Of a stretch of DNA of 35,097 bases, positions 25,190-34,278 are shown piece by piece. The translations under genes were made by a program, and so were the position numbers. Location of the stretch: positions 36,924 through 72,020 of the forward strand of contig KI547164.1 of the NCBI GenBank assembly GCA_000497835.1, written 5' to 3'. Numbering within the stretch: the first letter of the stretch is position 1; every line of letters begins with the position of its first letter. Under the pieces are notes generated by a model. That model saw only the letters and a list, made by a program, of their open reading frames with translations. It was not told where the DNA came from and ran no database searches. Origin of the DNA: a gamma proteobacterium L18 (GTDB lineage: Bacteria; Pseudomonadota; Gammaproteobacteria; Pseudomonadales; Pseudomonadaceae).

Positions 25190-25268
25190 GCCCCAAAAAT
25201 CTACCAGCACCCAACTCTCGCAAGGCTTATCATTAGCCCCCTAAAACGGGCAATCAGGTTCCCTTGGC

Positions 25269-26210
25269 ATGCTGGCCATTTTCATACAGACGCTGAACAT
25301 CACCGCACCGGTGTTCGCCATGCTGTTTCTCGGTGTGTTCCTCAAACGCATCGACTGGATCAACGACAACTTCATCCATATCGCCTCGGCCCTGGTGTTC
25401 AACGTCTGTATGCCGGCGCTGCTGTTTCTGGGTATCTACCACGCCGACCTGCACGCCGCCATGAAGCCCGGGCTGCTGATCTACTTCGTGGTGGTGACCT
25501 TCGCCAGCTTTGCCGCCGCCTGGGGCATGGCCATCTGGCGCAGCCCGCTGGCTGATCGTGGCATCTACACCCAGGGTGCTTTTCGCGGCAACAACGGTGT
25601 GGTGGGCCTGGCACTGGCGGCCAGCATGTACGGCGACTACGGCATCTCCCTGGGCGCGATCCTCGCCGGCCTGGTGATTGTGCTCTACAACAGCCTGTCC
25701 ACCGTGGTGCTGGCCATCTACAGCCCCAACATCAAGTCCGACCCCTGGAGCATCTTCAAGAGCGTGCTGGCCAACCCGCTGATCATCAGCGTGCTGGCGG
25801 CCGCGCCCATGAATTACCTGCAGATCGGTCTGCCCAACTGGCTGCTGGCCAGTGGCGATTACCTGGCGCAGATGACCCTGCCCCTGGCGCTGATCTGCAT
25901 CGGTGGCACCCTGTCACTGGCAGCCCTGCGCGAAAGTGGCCAGTTGGCCCTGAGCGCCAGCCTGGTGAAAATGGTCTGGCTGCCACTGTTCGGCACCCTG
26001 GGCGCCTGGCTGTGCGGGTTCCGTGGTGCCGAGCTGGGCATTCTGTTCCTGTACATCGGCAGCCCCACGGCGGCAGCCAGCTATGTCATGGCCCGCGCGG
26101 CCAACGGCAACCATCAATTGGCCGCGGCGATCATCGTGATGACGACCGTTGGTGCCGCGATTACCACCAATATCGGCATTTTCCTATTGCAGTGGGGCGG
26201 CTGGATCTAG
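25269..26210 (+). CDS. AEC-family (auxin efflux carrier-like) transporter
   Basis: A 313-residue inner-membrane protein with about ten hydrophobic helices in two halves. The N-terminus IQTLNITAPVFAMLFLGVFL and the central AFRGNNGVVGLALA segment are typical of bacterial AEC proteins. A late block, CIGGTLSL, lies before helix 8. The family exports or exchanges organic anions, such as malonate or malate, and sometimes auxin-like compounds. No partner gene reveals a substrate. The start at 25269 has only a weak upstream AGG. It is followed by the aroP-like gene 57 bp later on the same strand, but a joint function is not evident. Confidence 0.85.
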   Translation: MLAIFIQTLNITAPVFAMLFLGVFLKRIDWINDNFIHIASALVFNVCMPALLFLGIYHADLHAAMKPGLLIYFVVVTFASFAAAWGMAIWRSPLADRGIYTQGAFRGNNGVVGLALAASMYGDYGISLGAILAGLVIVLYNSLSTVVLAIYSPNIKSDPWSIFKSVLANPLIISVLAAAPMNYLQIGLPNWLLASGDYLAQMTLPLALICIGGTLSLAALRESGQLALSASLVKMVWLPLFGTLGAWLCGFRGAELGILFLYIGSPTAAASYVMARAANGNHQLAAAIIVMTTVGAAITTNIGIFLLQWGGWI

Positions 26211-26267
26211 ATCCTGTGCGCCTTTGCGCATGCCCTCATGCAGTCATCCGAGCTCAAGGAAGCTTCA

Positions 26268-27623
26268 ATGGACCAACAAACGACGCCCACGGGTTTGCAC
26301 CGGGGCCTCAAGAACCGTCATATCCAGCTGATCGCGCTGGGTGGTGCCATCGGCACCGGGCTGTTCCTCGGCATTGCCCAGACCATCAACATGGCCGGGC
26401 CGTCGGTGATCCTCGGCTACGCCATCGCCGGCCTGATGGCGTTTTTCATCATGCGCCAGCTGGGCGAGATGGTGGTGGACGAGCCGGTAGCGGGCAGCTT
26501 CAGCCACTTCGCCAGCCGCTACTGGGGCGGCATGGCCGGCTTTGTGTCGGGCTGGAACTACTGGGTGGTGTACGTGCTGGTGGGCATGGCCGAACTGACG
26601 GCCGTAGGCATCTACGTGCAGTACTGGTGGCCCGGTGTGCCGACCTGGGTGTCGGCGGCGATTTTCTTCGTGCTGATCAACCTGATCAACCTCACCCAGG
26701 TGAAGGTGTTCGGCGAGATGGAGTTCTGGTTCTCGCTGGTCAAGGTGGCGGCCATCATCGGCATGATCGGTTTTGGTGCCTGGCTGCTGGCCAGCGGTAA
26801 CGGCGGCCCTGACGCTGCCGTGGCCAACCTGTGGCAGCACGGCGGGTTCTTCCCCAACGGCATCGAAGGCCTGGCCATGGCCATGGCGGTGATCATGTTT
26901 TCGTTCGGCGGCCTGGAGCTGGTGGGTATCACTGCCGCCGAGGCCGATGACCCGCAGCGCAGCATCCCGCGTGCCACCAACCAGGTGATCTACCGCATCC
27001 TGTTGTTCTACGTGGGCGCGCTGGCGATCCTGCTGTCGCTGTACCCGTGGCAGAAAGTGGTGACTGGCGGCAGCCCGTTCGTGCTGATCTTCCATGCCCT
27101 GGACAGCAACCTGGTGGCCACGCTGCTCAACGCCGTGGTGCTGACCGCCGCCCTTTCGGTGTACAACAGCTGCGTGTACAGCAACAGCCGCATGCTGTTC
27201 GGCCTGGCTAGCCAGGGGGATGCGCCCAAGGCGCTGCTCAAGGTCAACAAGCGCGGCGTGCCGCTGACGGCGCTGGGCGTGTCGGCCACTGCCACGGGCC
27301 TGTGCGTGCTGATCAACTACCTGATGCCGGGCCAGGCGTTCGGGCTATTGATGGCGCTGGCCGTGGCGGCACTGGTCATCAACTGGGTGATCATCAGCAT
27401 CACCCACCTGATGTTCCGCAAGGCCAAGCGCCAGGCTGGCGAGGCCACCTTGTTCAAAAGCTGGGGCTACCCGTTCACCAACTACCTGTGCCTGCTGTTC
27501 GTGGCCGGTATCGTGCTGGTGATGTGGCTGACCCCGGGCATTCGCATCTCGGTGATGCTGATGCCCGCCTGGGTCATCGTGCTGGTGCTTGCCTACCTGT
27601 TCAAGCGCCGCGCCAAGGCCTAA
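26268..27623 (+). CDS. aroP: Aromatic amino acid permease AroP-like (APC family)
   Basis: A 451-residue inner-membrane amino acid:proton symporter with twelve helices. It resembles E. coli AroP along its length: KNRHIQLIALGGAIGTGLFLG, GEMVVDEPVAGSFSHFA, MFSFGGLELVGITAAEADDP and ALSVYNSCVYSNSRMLFGLA. Phe, Tyr and Trp are therefore the likely substrates. The start at 26268 (after an AAGGA site) gives the usual short cytoplasmic N-tail; an ATG ten codons earlier is less likely. Its TAA overlaps the stop of the convergent CMD-family gene by four bases (CTAA, 27620-27623), so no terminator space separates them. Confidence 0.92.
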   Translation: MDQQTTPTGLHRGLKNRHIQLIALGGAIGTGLFLGIAQTINMAGPSVILGYAIAGLMAFFIMRQLGEMVVDEPVAGSFSHFASRYWGGMAGFVSGWNYWVVYVLVGMAELTAVGIYVQYWWPGVPTWVSAAIFFVLINLINLTQVKVFGEMEFWFSLVKVAAIIGMIGFGAWLLASGNGGPDAAVANLWQHGGFFPNGIEGLAMAMAVIMFSFGGLELVGITAAEADDPQRSIPRATNQVIYRILLFYVGALAILLSLYPWQKVVTGGSPFVLIFHALDSNLVATLLNAVVLTAALSVYNSCVYSNSRMLFGLASQGDAPKALLKVNKRGVPLTALGVSATATGLCVLINYLMPGQAFGLLMALAVAALVINWVIISITHLMFRKAKRQAGEATLFKSWGYPFTNYLCLLFVAGIVLVMWLTPGIRISVMLMPAWVIVLVLAYLFKRRAKA

Positions 27624-28003
27624 GCCGGCTGATAGCTGTCGATGACTTCCTGCGCGGCACGGAAGGCATCGATGGCCGCCGGTACGCCGGCGTACACCGC
27701 GCAGTGCAGCAGCGCCTCGCGGATCTCCTCCACCGTACAGCCGTTGTTCAAGGCACCACGCACGTGGCCCTTGAGTTCTTGCGGGCATTTGAGCGCGGTC
27801 AGCGCGGCCAGGGTGATCAGGCTGCGAGTCTTGAGCTCAAGACCCGGACGGTTCCACACGCTGCCCCAGGCGTGCTCGTTGACGAAGTCCTGCAGCGGTT
27901 GGCTGAACTCGGTGGCATTGCCCAGGGCGCGGTCGACGAAGGCGTCGCCCATGACTTGGCGGCGCATTTCGACGCCTGGCTTGTTGATGTTGTTGTCGCT
28001 CAT
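27620..28003 (-). CDS. Carboxymuconolactone decarboxylase-family protein (PcaC-like)
   Basis: A 127-residue all-helical protein of the CMD/AhpD superfamily, close in layout to PcaC: MRRQVMGDAFVDRAL, HAWGSVWNRPGLELKTRSL, ALNNGCTVEEIREALLHC and YAGVPAAIDAF. It lacks an AhpD-type CxxC pair, so thiol peroxidase activity is not expected. No protocatechuate pathway genes lie nearby, so true 4-carboxymuconolactone decarboxylation (EC 4.1.1.44) is uncertain and a related lactone or stress function is equally possible. The start at 28003 fits GGAGAAGG upstream. It lies 14 bp after the CaCA gene and is probably its last operon partner. Confidence 0.85.
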   Translation of the reverse strand: MSDNNINKPGVEMRRQVMGDAFVDRALGNATEFSQPLQDFVNEHAWGSVWNRPGLELKTRSLITLAALTALKCPQELKGHVRGALNNGCTVEEIREALLHCAVYAGVPAAIDAFRAAQEVIDSYQPA

Positions 28004-28017
28004 GGCCTTCTCCTTTC

Positions 28018-29103
28018 TCAATGTTGGCGGCGCCAGGCAACCACCGTGCTGACCAGCACGAACAGCCCCAGCACCGGCAGGACGTAAAACAGCATCAGGT
28101 GTTCAAGCCGCCCGGCCAGGGCCATGCCGGTGGTGAAGGTGATCACGTGCAGGCCGTAGGCAGCGAACAAGCCCAGCAGCACCAGGCCTTCGGCGCGGGT
28201 GATGCGGTAGCCGGAATAGAACAGTGGCAGGCACAGCACCGACACACCGAGCATCACCGGCAGGTCGAAGTCCAGGGCGTTGGGGGAGACCGAAAGGGGC
28301 ATGGGCGCGATGACGGCGGTGAGGCCCAGCACGCCCAGCAGGTTGAACAGGTTGCTGCCGATCACGTTGCCCACGGCGATCTCGCGCTCGCCGCGCACGG
28401 CGGCGATCAGTGAGGTGGCCAGTTCCGGCAGCGAGGTGCAGACGGCGACGATGGTCAGGCCAATGATGCGGTCGGAAAACCCGTAGTCGGTGGCCAGGTC
28501 CACGGCGGCGCCCAGTATCAGGTGCCCACCCCAGCCCAGCAGGCCCAGCCCGGCCAGGGTCATCACCACGCTGCTCAGCCAGGGTGGCGGGCCATGGCGC
28601 TCAACCGCGTGGGTGTGCACGCGCGGCCGGTGGTAGCGGCGTGACTGGCGCAACAGCAGGGCGAAATACCCGCCAAGTGCCAGCAACAGCACCACGCCCT
28701 CCAGCCGACCGATGGTCTGGTTCAGCGCCAGGGCGAACACCAGGGCACTGGCGCTGATCATCAGCGGGATGTCCAGGCGCACCAGTTGGCGCGACACCCG
28801 CAAGGGAATGATCAGCGCGCACAGGCCCAGGGTCACCAGCACGTTGAAGATGTTGCTGCCAAACACGCTGCCCACGGCGATATCCGGGGCGTGGGTGAAG
28901 GCCGCCTGCAGGCTGACCGCCATTTGCGGTGCGCTGCTGCCCAGGGCCACCACACTGAGGCCGATGATCAGCGGGCGCACCTTGAAGCTGGCGGCCAGGC
29001 GCACGGCGGCGCGCACCATCAGCTCGGCGCCGAGGATAAGCAGCACCAGCCCGGCGGCCAATTGCAGCAGGCTGAAGACGGTGAAAGTGTCCAGGTCGAA
29101 AAT
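28018..29103 (-). CDS. CaCA-family cation exchanger (YrbG-like), probable ATT start
   Basis: A 361-residue inner-membrane antiporter with about ten helices and two inverted alpha repeats. The first repeat reads GSSAPQMAVS with GSNIFN. The second reads CTSLPELATS with GSNLFN. Gln60 thus takes the place of the ion-binding Glu of the first repeat (GTSxPE in the family), while Glu227 of the second is kept. No ATG, GTG or TTG in frame gives a full first helix. TTG at 29061 cuts into it, whereas ATT at 29103 has GGAG 8 bp upstream and adds FDLDTFTVFSLLQL. The gene lies 23 bp after rlpA and before the CMD-family gene. Calcium or sodium transport is inferred from family. If TTG is used, the start is 29061 and the protein has 347 residues. 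Confidence 0.85.
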   Translation of the reverse strand: MFDLDTFTVFSLLQLAAGLVLLILGAELMVRAAVRLAASFKVRPLIIGLSVVALGSSAPQMAVSLQAAFTHAPDIAVGSVFGSNIFNVLVTLGLCALIIPLRVSRQLVRLDIPLMISASALVFALALNQTIGRLEGVVLLLALGGYFALLLRQSRRYHRPRVHTHAVERHGPPPWLSSVVMTLAGLGLLGWGGHLILGAAVDLATDYGFSDRIIGLTIVAVCTSLPELATSLIAAVRGEREIAVGNVIGSNLFNLLGVLGLTAVIAPMPLSVSPNALDFDLPVMLGVSVLCLPLFYSGYRITRAEGLVLLGLFAAYGLHVITFTTGMALAGRLEHLMLFYVLPVLGLFVLVSTVVAWRRQH

Positions 29104-29126
29104 GGTTGAAGCTCCGGTATGAGGGC

Positions 29127-29498
29127 TCAGTCGCTCAGACTTTGTACCCGTACGCGCGCCGATCCGCTACCGATCATGCCCAATTGTTCGGCGGCCCCCT
29201 TGGACAGGTCGATCAGCCGGCCACGGGTATGCGGGCCGCGGTCGTTGATGCGCACCTCGACCTTGCGGTTGTTGGCGAGGTTGGTCACCAGCACGCGGGT
29301 GCCGAAGGGCAGTTGGCGGTGGGCGGCGGTCATGGCGTGTTGGTCGAAACGCTCGCCGCTGGCGGTGCGTTTGCCTTGGTGTCTGGCGCCGTAGAAGCTG
29401 GCGGTGCCCGTTTCATCGTAGCCGCGGGGGTCTATGTCGTGGGTGGCGCAGCCGGCGAGGAAGGTGAGTAGCAGGAGGGGTAGGGCGATACGAGGCAT
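29127..29498 (-). CDS. Short RlpA-like lipoprotein (double-psi beta-barrel)
   Basis: A 123-residue outer-membrane lipoprotein with a lipobox (LAGC, Cys17) and an RlpA double-psi beta-barrel at about 30-120. E49 (SGERFD), H60 (TAAHRQLPFG) and D86 (INDRGP) are spaced exactly as the catalytic E120, H131 and D157 of P. aeruginosa RlpA, a lytic transglycosylase for denuded glycan. The protein therefore looks catalytically competent. It lacks the C-terminal SPOR domain of full-length RlpA, so it may not be recruited to the septum. GGAG precedes the ATG at 29498. It appears to open the rlpA - CaCA - CMD operon. Confidence 0.9.
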   Translation of the reverse strand: MPRIALPLLLLTFLAGCATHDIDPRGYDETGTASFYGARHQGKRTASGERFDQHAMTAAHRQLPFGTRVLVTNLANNRKVEVRINDRGPHTRGRLIDLSKGAAEQLGMIGSGSARVRVQSLSD

Positions 29499-29536
29499 GC
29501 AAGGGCTCCGGAGGGGGCGGTGATGCTACGGGCCTC

Positions 29537-29611
29537 TCGCGAGCAAGCTTTGCTCCCACAGGCGTACACCCCATCGAAGGTGCTCACTGTGGGAGCAAAG
29601 CTTGCTCGCGA
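29537..29611. repeat. REPIN (GCGAGCAAGCTTTGCTCCCAC family)
   Basis: Perfect 25-bp arms, 29537-29561 and 29587-29611, have the same core as those at 2060-2136 and 25079-25189. It lies between the 3' end of gatB (29644) and the start of the rlpA-like gene, so it could terminate or protect gatCAB mRNA. Confidence 0.92.
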
Positions 29612-29643
29612 TGACGCCCGCAAGAGCGCCATCGCGGCCAGGA

Positions 29644-31089
29644 TCAGCCTTCGAGTTTGCTTTTCAGCAATTCGTTCACCTGTTGCGGGTTGGCCTTGCC
29701 TTTGGAGGCTTTCATGGCCTGGCCCACGAAGAAGCCGAACATCTTGCCGCGCTTGGCTTCGTCGGCAGCGCGGTATTGTTCGACCTGCTCGGCGTTGGCA
29801 GCCAGCACTTCGTCCAGCACCTTCTCGATGGCGCCGCTGTCGGTAACCTGTTTCAGGCCGCGGGCTTCGATGATCTGGTCGGCAGTGCCTTCGCCGTTGG
29901 CCATGGCTTCAAAGACCATCTTGGCGATCTTGCCGCTGATGGTGTTGTCCTTGATGCGCACCAGCATGCCGCCCAGTTGCTCGGCGCTGACCGGCGACTG
30001 TTCGATTTCCACGCCCAGCTTGTTCAGCAGGCTGCCCAGCTCGACCATGGTCCAGTTGGCGGCCAGCTTGGCGTCGCCGCTGATGCCCACCACCTGTTCG
30101 AAGAAGTCGGCCTGTTCGCGGCTGGAAGCCAGCACGCTGGCGTCGTAGGCCGACAGGCCGTACTGGCTCTGGAAGCGCTCGCGCTTGGCCGGTGGCAATT
30201 CGGGCAGGGTGGCGCGCACGGTGTCCAGGAAAGCGTCCTCGATCACCACGGGCAGCAGGTCCGGGTCGGGGAAGTAACGGTAATCGTTGGCTTCTTCCTT
30301 GCTGCGCATCGGACGGGTCTCGTCCTTGTTCGGATCGTAAAGGCGGGTCTGCTGGATGACCTTGCCGCCGTCTTCGATCAGTTCGATCTGACGGGCGATC
30401 TCGCTGTTGATCGCCTTCTCGATGAAGCGGAACGAGTTGACGTTCTTGATCTCGCAGCGGGTGCCGAACTCGACCTGGCCCTTGGGGCGAACCGAGACGT
30501 TGCAGTCGCAACGCAGGCTGCCTTCGGCCATGTTGCCGTCGCAGATGCCCAGGTAGCGCACCAGTGCGTGCATGGCCTTGACGTAGGCCACGGCTTCCTT
30601 GGCGCTGCGCATGTCTGGCTCGGAAACGATTTCCAGCAGCGGCGTGCCGGCACGGTTCAGGTCAACGCCGGTCAGGCCGTTGAAGTCTTCGTGCAGGCTC
30701 TTGCCGGCGTCTTCTTCCAGGTGCGCACGGGTGACGCCGATGCGCTTGACGGTGCCGTCTTCCAGGGTGATGTCCAGGTGGCCCTTGCCGACGATCGGCA
30801 GCTCCATCTGGCTGATCTGGTAACCCTTGGGCAGGTCAGGGTAGAAGTAGTTCTTGCGGGCGAACACGTTGTGCTGGCCGATCTCGGCGTCGATGGCCAA
30901 GCCGAACTTGACCGCCATTTGCACCGCTTGCTGGTTGAGCACCGGCAGCACGCCGGGCATGCCCAGGTCTACCAGGCTGGCCTGGGTGTTGGGCTCGGAG
31001 CCGAACGTGGTGGAACTGCCGGAGAAAATCTTCGACTGGGTGGTGAGCTGGGTGTGAATCTCCAGCCCGATGACGACTTCCCATTGCAT
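29644..31089 (-). CDS. gatB: Asp-tRNA(Asn)/Glu-tRNA(Gln) amidotransferase subunit B
   Basis: A 481-residue cytosolic subunit of GatCAB. It activates the misacylated aminoacyl-tRNA with ATP and transfers ammonia from GatA. The N-terminal cradle domain starts [15 protein letters not shown], with [19 protein letters not shown] and VNLNRAG-like [20 protein letters not shown]. Conserved [19 protein letters not shown] lies near residue 190. The C-terminal YqeY/tail domain (about 330-481) contacts tRNA and ends in [10 protein letters not shown]. It lies 12 bp downstream of gatA. Length is typical of pseudomonads. Confidence 0.97.
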   Translation of the reverse strand: MQWEVVIGLEIHTQLTTQSKIFSGSSTTFGSEPNTQASLVDLGMPGVLPVLNQQAVQMAVKFGLAIDAEIGQHNVFARKNYFYPDLPKGYQISQMELPIVGKGHLDITLEDGTVKRIGVTRAHLEEDAGKSLHEDFNGLTGVDLNRAGTPLLEIVSEPDMRSAKEAVAYVKAMHALVRYLGICDGNMAEGSLRCDCNVSVRPKGQVEFGTRCEIKNVNSFRFIEKAINSEIARQIELIEDGGKVIQQTRLYDPNKDETRPMRSKEEANDYRYFPDPDLLPVVIEDAFLDTVRATLPELPPAKRERFQSQYGLSAYDASVLASSREQADFFEQVVGISGDAKLAANWTMVELGSLLNKLGVEIEQSPVSAEQLGGMLVRIKDNTISGKIAKMVFEAMANGEGTADQIIEARGLKQVTDSGAIEKVLDEVLAANAEQVEQYRAADEAKRGKMFGFFVGQAMKASKGKANPQQVNELLKSKLEG

Positions 31090-31101
31090 GTGAGTTTCTC
31101 C

Positions 31102-32553
31102 TTAGAAGCCTTCGGGCGAGCGGGTGTGCCAGTCAGTGGCCTGCTGGTACTGGTGCGCGACGTTGAGCAGGCGGCCTTCCTGGAAGTACGGCGCCACCAG
31201 TTGCACGCCCACCGGCAAGCCGTCGACGAAGCCGGCGGGCATGGACAGCCCCGGCAGGCCGGCGAGGTTGGCGGTGATGGTGTACACGTCTTCCAGATAC
31301 TCGGCGACCGGATCGGCGTTCTTGTCGCCGATTTTCCAGGCCGGGTTCGGCGTGGTCGGGCCCAGGATGACGTCGACGTCGTGGAACGCGGCCATGAAGT
31401 CGTTCTTGATCAGGCGGCGGATTTTCTGCGCCTGCAGGTAGTAGGCGTCGTAGTAGCCGGCCGACAGGGCGTAGGCGCCGACCATGATGCGACGCTGCAC
31501 TTCACTGCCGAAGCCTTCGCCACGCGAGCGCTTGTACAGGTCGGTGAGGTCGGCCGGGTTCTCGCAGCGGTAGCCGAAGCGCACGCCGTCGAAACGCGAC
31601 AGGTTGGACGAGGCTTCGGCCGGGGCGATCACGTAGTACGCAGGGATAGCGTGCTGCATGTTCGGCAGGCTGATTTCCTTGACCGTGGCGCCCAGTTTTT
31701 CCAGCTCCTTGATGCTCTGCTGAATCAGGTCGGCGATGCGCGGGTCCAGGCCGGCACCGAAGTATTCCTTCGGCACGCCGATGCGCAGGCCTTGCAGCGA
31801 GCCGTTCAGGCCGGCGCTGTAGTCAGGCACTGGCTCGTCGATGCTGGTGGAGTCCTGCGGGTCGAAACCGGCCATGCCTTGCAGCAGCAGGGCGCAGTCT
31901 TCGGCGGTGCGGGCGAAGGTGCCGGCCTGATCAAGGCTGGACGCGTAGGCGATCATGCCCCAGCGCGACACACGACCGTACGTCGGTTTCAGGCCTGTCA
32001 GGTTGGTAAAAGCTGCCGGTTGTCGGATCGAGCCACCGGTGTCGGTACCTGTCGCAACTGGCAGCAGGCGAGCTGCCACTGCGGCGGCCGAACCGCCCGA
32101 CGAACCGCCCGGTACGTGGGCCAGGTTCCAGGGGTTTTTCACCGCGCCGTAGAAGCTGTTTTCGTTGCCCGAGCCCATGGCGAATTCGTCCATGTTGGTC
32201 TTGCCCAGGCTGACCGCGCCGGCCTTGGCCAGGCGCGACACCACGGTGGCGTCGTAGGGGGCAGTGAAGTTGTCGAGCATTTTCGAGGCGCAGCTGGTGC
32301 GCACGCCCTGGGTGCAGAACAGGTCTTTGTGGGCCAGTGGCGCGCCCAGCAGGGCACCGGTTTCACCGGCGGCGCGACGGGCGTCGGCGGCCTGGGCCTG
32401 GGCAATGGCCAGCTCCGGGGTCACGGTGATGAAGCTGTTGAGCTGCGGGTCCAGCTGGGCGATGCGCGCCAGCAGGGTGCGGGTCAGCTCTTCAGCGGAA
32501 AACTTCTTGTCGGCGAGACCGCGGGCGATCTCGGCCAGAGTCATTTGATGCAT
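31102..32553 (-). CDS. gatA: Asp-tRNA(Asn)/Glu-tRNA(Gln) amidotransferase subunit A
   Basis: A 483-residue glutaminase subunit of GatCAB, of the amidase-signature family. The catalytic triad can be read as K76 (PLAHKDLFC), cis-Ser S151 (GGSSGGSA) and nucleophile S175 ([10 protein letters not shown]). The C-terminal region [12 protein letters not shown] and [11 protein letters not shown] is also typical. The start ATG at 32553 has only a weak purine tract upstream; a second ATG three codons later is possible. It lies 18 bp after gatC and 12 bp before gatB. Confidence 0.97.
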   Translation of the reverse strand: MHQMTLAEIARGLADKKFSAEELTRTLLARIAQLDPQLNSFITVTPELAIAQAQAADARRAAGETGALLGAPLAHKDLFCTQGVRTSCASKMLDNFTAPYDATVVSRLAKAGAVSLGKTNMDEFAMGSGNENSFYGAVKNPWNLAHVPGGSSGGSAAAVAARLLPVATGTDTGGSIRQPAAFTNLTGLKPTYGRVSRWGMIAYASSLDQAGTFARTAEDCALLLQGMAGFDPQDSTSIDEPVPDYSAGLNGSLQGLRIGVPKEYFGAGLDPRIADLIQQSIKELEKLGATVKEISLPNMQHAIPAYYVIAPAEASSNLSRFDGVRFGYRCENPADLTDLYKRSRGEGFGSEVQRRIMVGAYALSAGYYDAYYLQAQKIRRLIKNDFMAAFHDVDVILGPTTPNPAWKIGDKNADPVAEYLEDVYTITANLAGLPGLSMPAGFVDGLPVGVQLVAPYFQEGRLLNVAHQYQQATDWHTRSPEGF

Positions 32554-32571
32554 GGCAGGCTCTTTTCCCTT

Positions 32572-32859
32572 TTAGTCGATGACTTTCGGAACCAGGTACA
32601 GGCCGTTCTCGACCGCAGGCGCGATGGCCTGGTAGGCCTCGCGATGGTTGCTTTCGGTGACCTGGTCGGCGCGCAGGCGCTGACTGGCTTCCAGGGGGTG
32701 GGCCAGGGGCTCGATGCCGCTGGTGTCGACCGCCTGCATCTGGTCGACCAGACCCAGGATACTGTTGAGTGCATCGGTGGTGTGCGAAAGATCTGCCTCA
32801 GTCAGGCCCAGACGGGCCAGATGAGCGATTTTTTCCACGTCGCAGCGTTCAAGCGCCAT
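32572..32859 (-). CDS. gatC: Asp-tRNA(Asn)/Glu-tRNA(Gln) amidotransferase subunit C
   Basis: A 95-residue scaffold subunit that wraps GatA and GatB. The N-terminal helices ([19 protein letters not shown]) and C-terminal LRADQVTE...[11 protein letters not shown] are conserved GatC features. The start at 32859 gives the normal length and follows a GGAG site. It is the first gene of gatCAB and is transcribed divergently from mreB. A loose promoter TTGGCG-N16-TAACAC can be read on the minus strand about 40-80 bp upstream. Confidence 0.95.
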   Translation of the reverse strand: MALERCDVEKIAHLARLGLTEADLSHTTDALNSILGLVDQMQAVDTSGIEPLAHPLEASQRLRADQVTESNHREAYQAIAPAVENGLYLVPKVID

Positions 32860-32986
32860 GGGTATCTCCAGTGGAAAACAGCACGGAAGCGGATCAACTG
32901 CCGGTCCGTGTGTTAGATTGTCGGAACAGAACGCCAATTCTACGGTCATATGGCCGCGATTGAGTGAGGGCCTGCTCGGAAAAACA

Positions 32987-33005
32987 GCCAATTTAACATA
33001 TTGGC
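32987..33005. promoter_or_regulatory. Inverted repeat GCCAAT-N7-ATTGGC in the gatC-mreB gap
   Basis: Perfect 6-bp arms flank a 7-bp AT-rich centre, ending 4 bp before the -35 of the proposed mreB promoter. It could be an operator. On the minus strand the stem is followed by TGTTTTT, so it may instead act as a weak terminator that blocks antisense transcripts from the mreB side. Confidence 0.35.
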
Positions 33006-33008
33006 GCC

Positions 33009-33037
33009 TTGCCCAAAATCCCCGCCGTTGTTAGAGT
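33009..33037 (+). promoter_or_regulatory. Candidate mreB promoter
   Basis: TTGCCC (33009-33014), a 17-bp spacer and TAGAGT (33032-33037) form a sigma-70-like pair 45 bp upstream of the mreB ATG. Both boxes match consensus only in part. Confidence 0.4.
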
Positions 33038-33069
33038 TTGCCGCACTTTTTTACCCACGCGTTGCCTAG

Positions 33070-34119
<1,050 letters not shown>

Positions 34120-34233
34120 CTTCGCTGGCGGCAACCACGGGGCCCGGTCTACAGTTTGCGCTGTCGACCTCGGGCCTGCGCCTGTCGTTGGCGCATTTTC
34201 TGTCAATCTGCATCCGGGCCGGTTTGAAGCCGT

Positions 34234-34278
34234 ATGAATGAGCCAATGAACATCAGCCTGGGAGGAGCGGCTTATTAA
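34234..34278 (+). CDS. Possible 14-codon leader ORF overlapping the mreC start
   Basis: An ATG at 34234 opens MNEPMNISLGGAAY and stops at TAA 34276-34278, so its stop shares one base with the ATT start of mreC (34274-34276). The GGAGGA site of mreC lies inside it. Its own ribosome site is weak (GAAG). Translation here could bring terminating ribosomes onto the mreC start. It may also be chance. Confidence 0.35.
   Translation: MNEPMNISLGGAAY

Noticed and set aside
20821..25268. Genomic island carrying the hexarate genes
   Set aside because: GC content and codon use match the surroundings, and there is no integrase, tRNA end or direct repeat at the edges. Only comparison with relatives could show a different position.
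29602..32916. Very long open frame (about 1104 codons) on the plus strand opposite gatB, gatA and gatC
   Set aside because: It is a mirror of conserved coding on the minus strand in high-GC DNA; its translation is low-complexity and rich in Val, Gly, His and Gln, with no known motifs.
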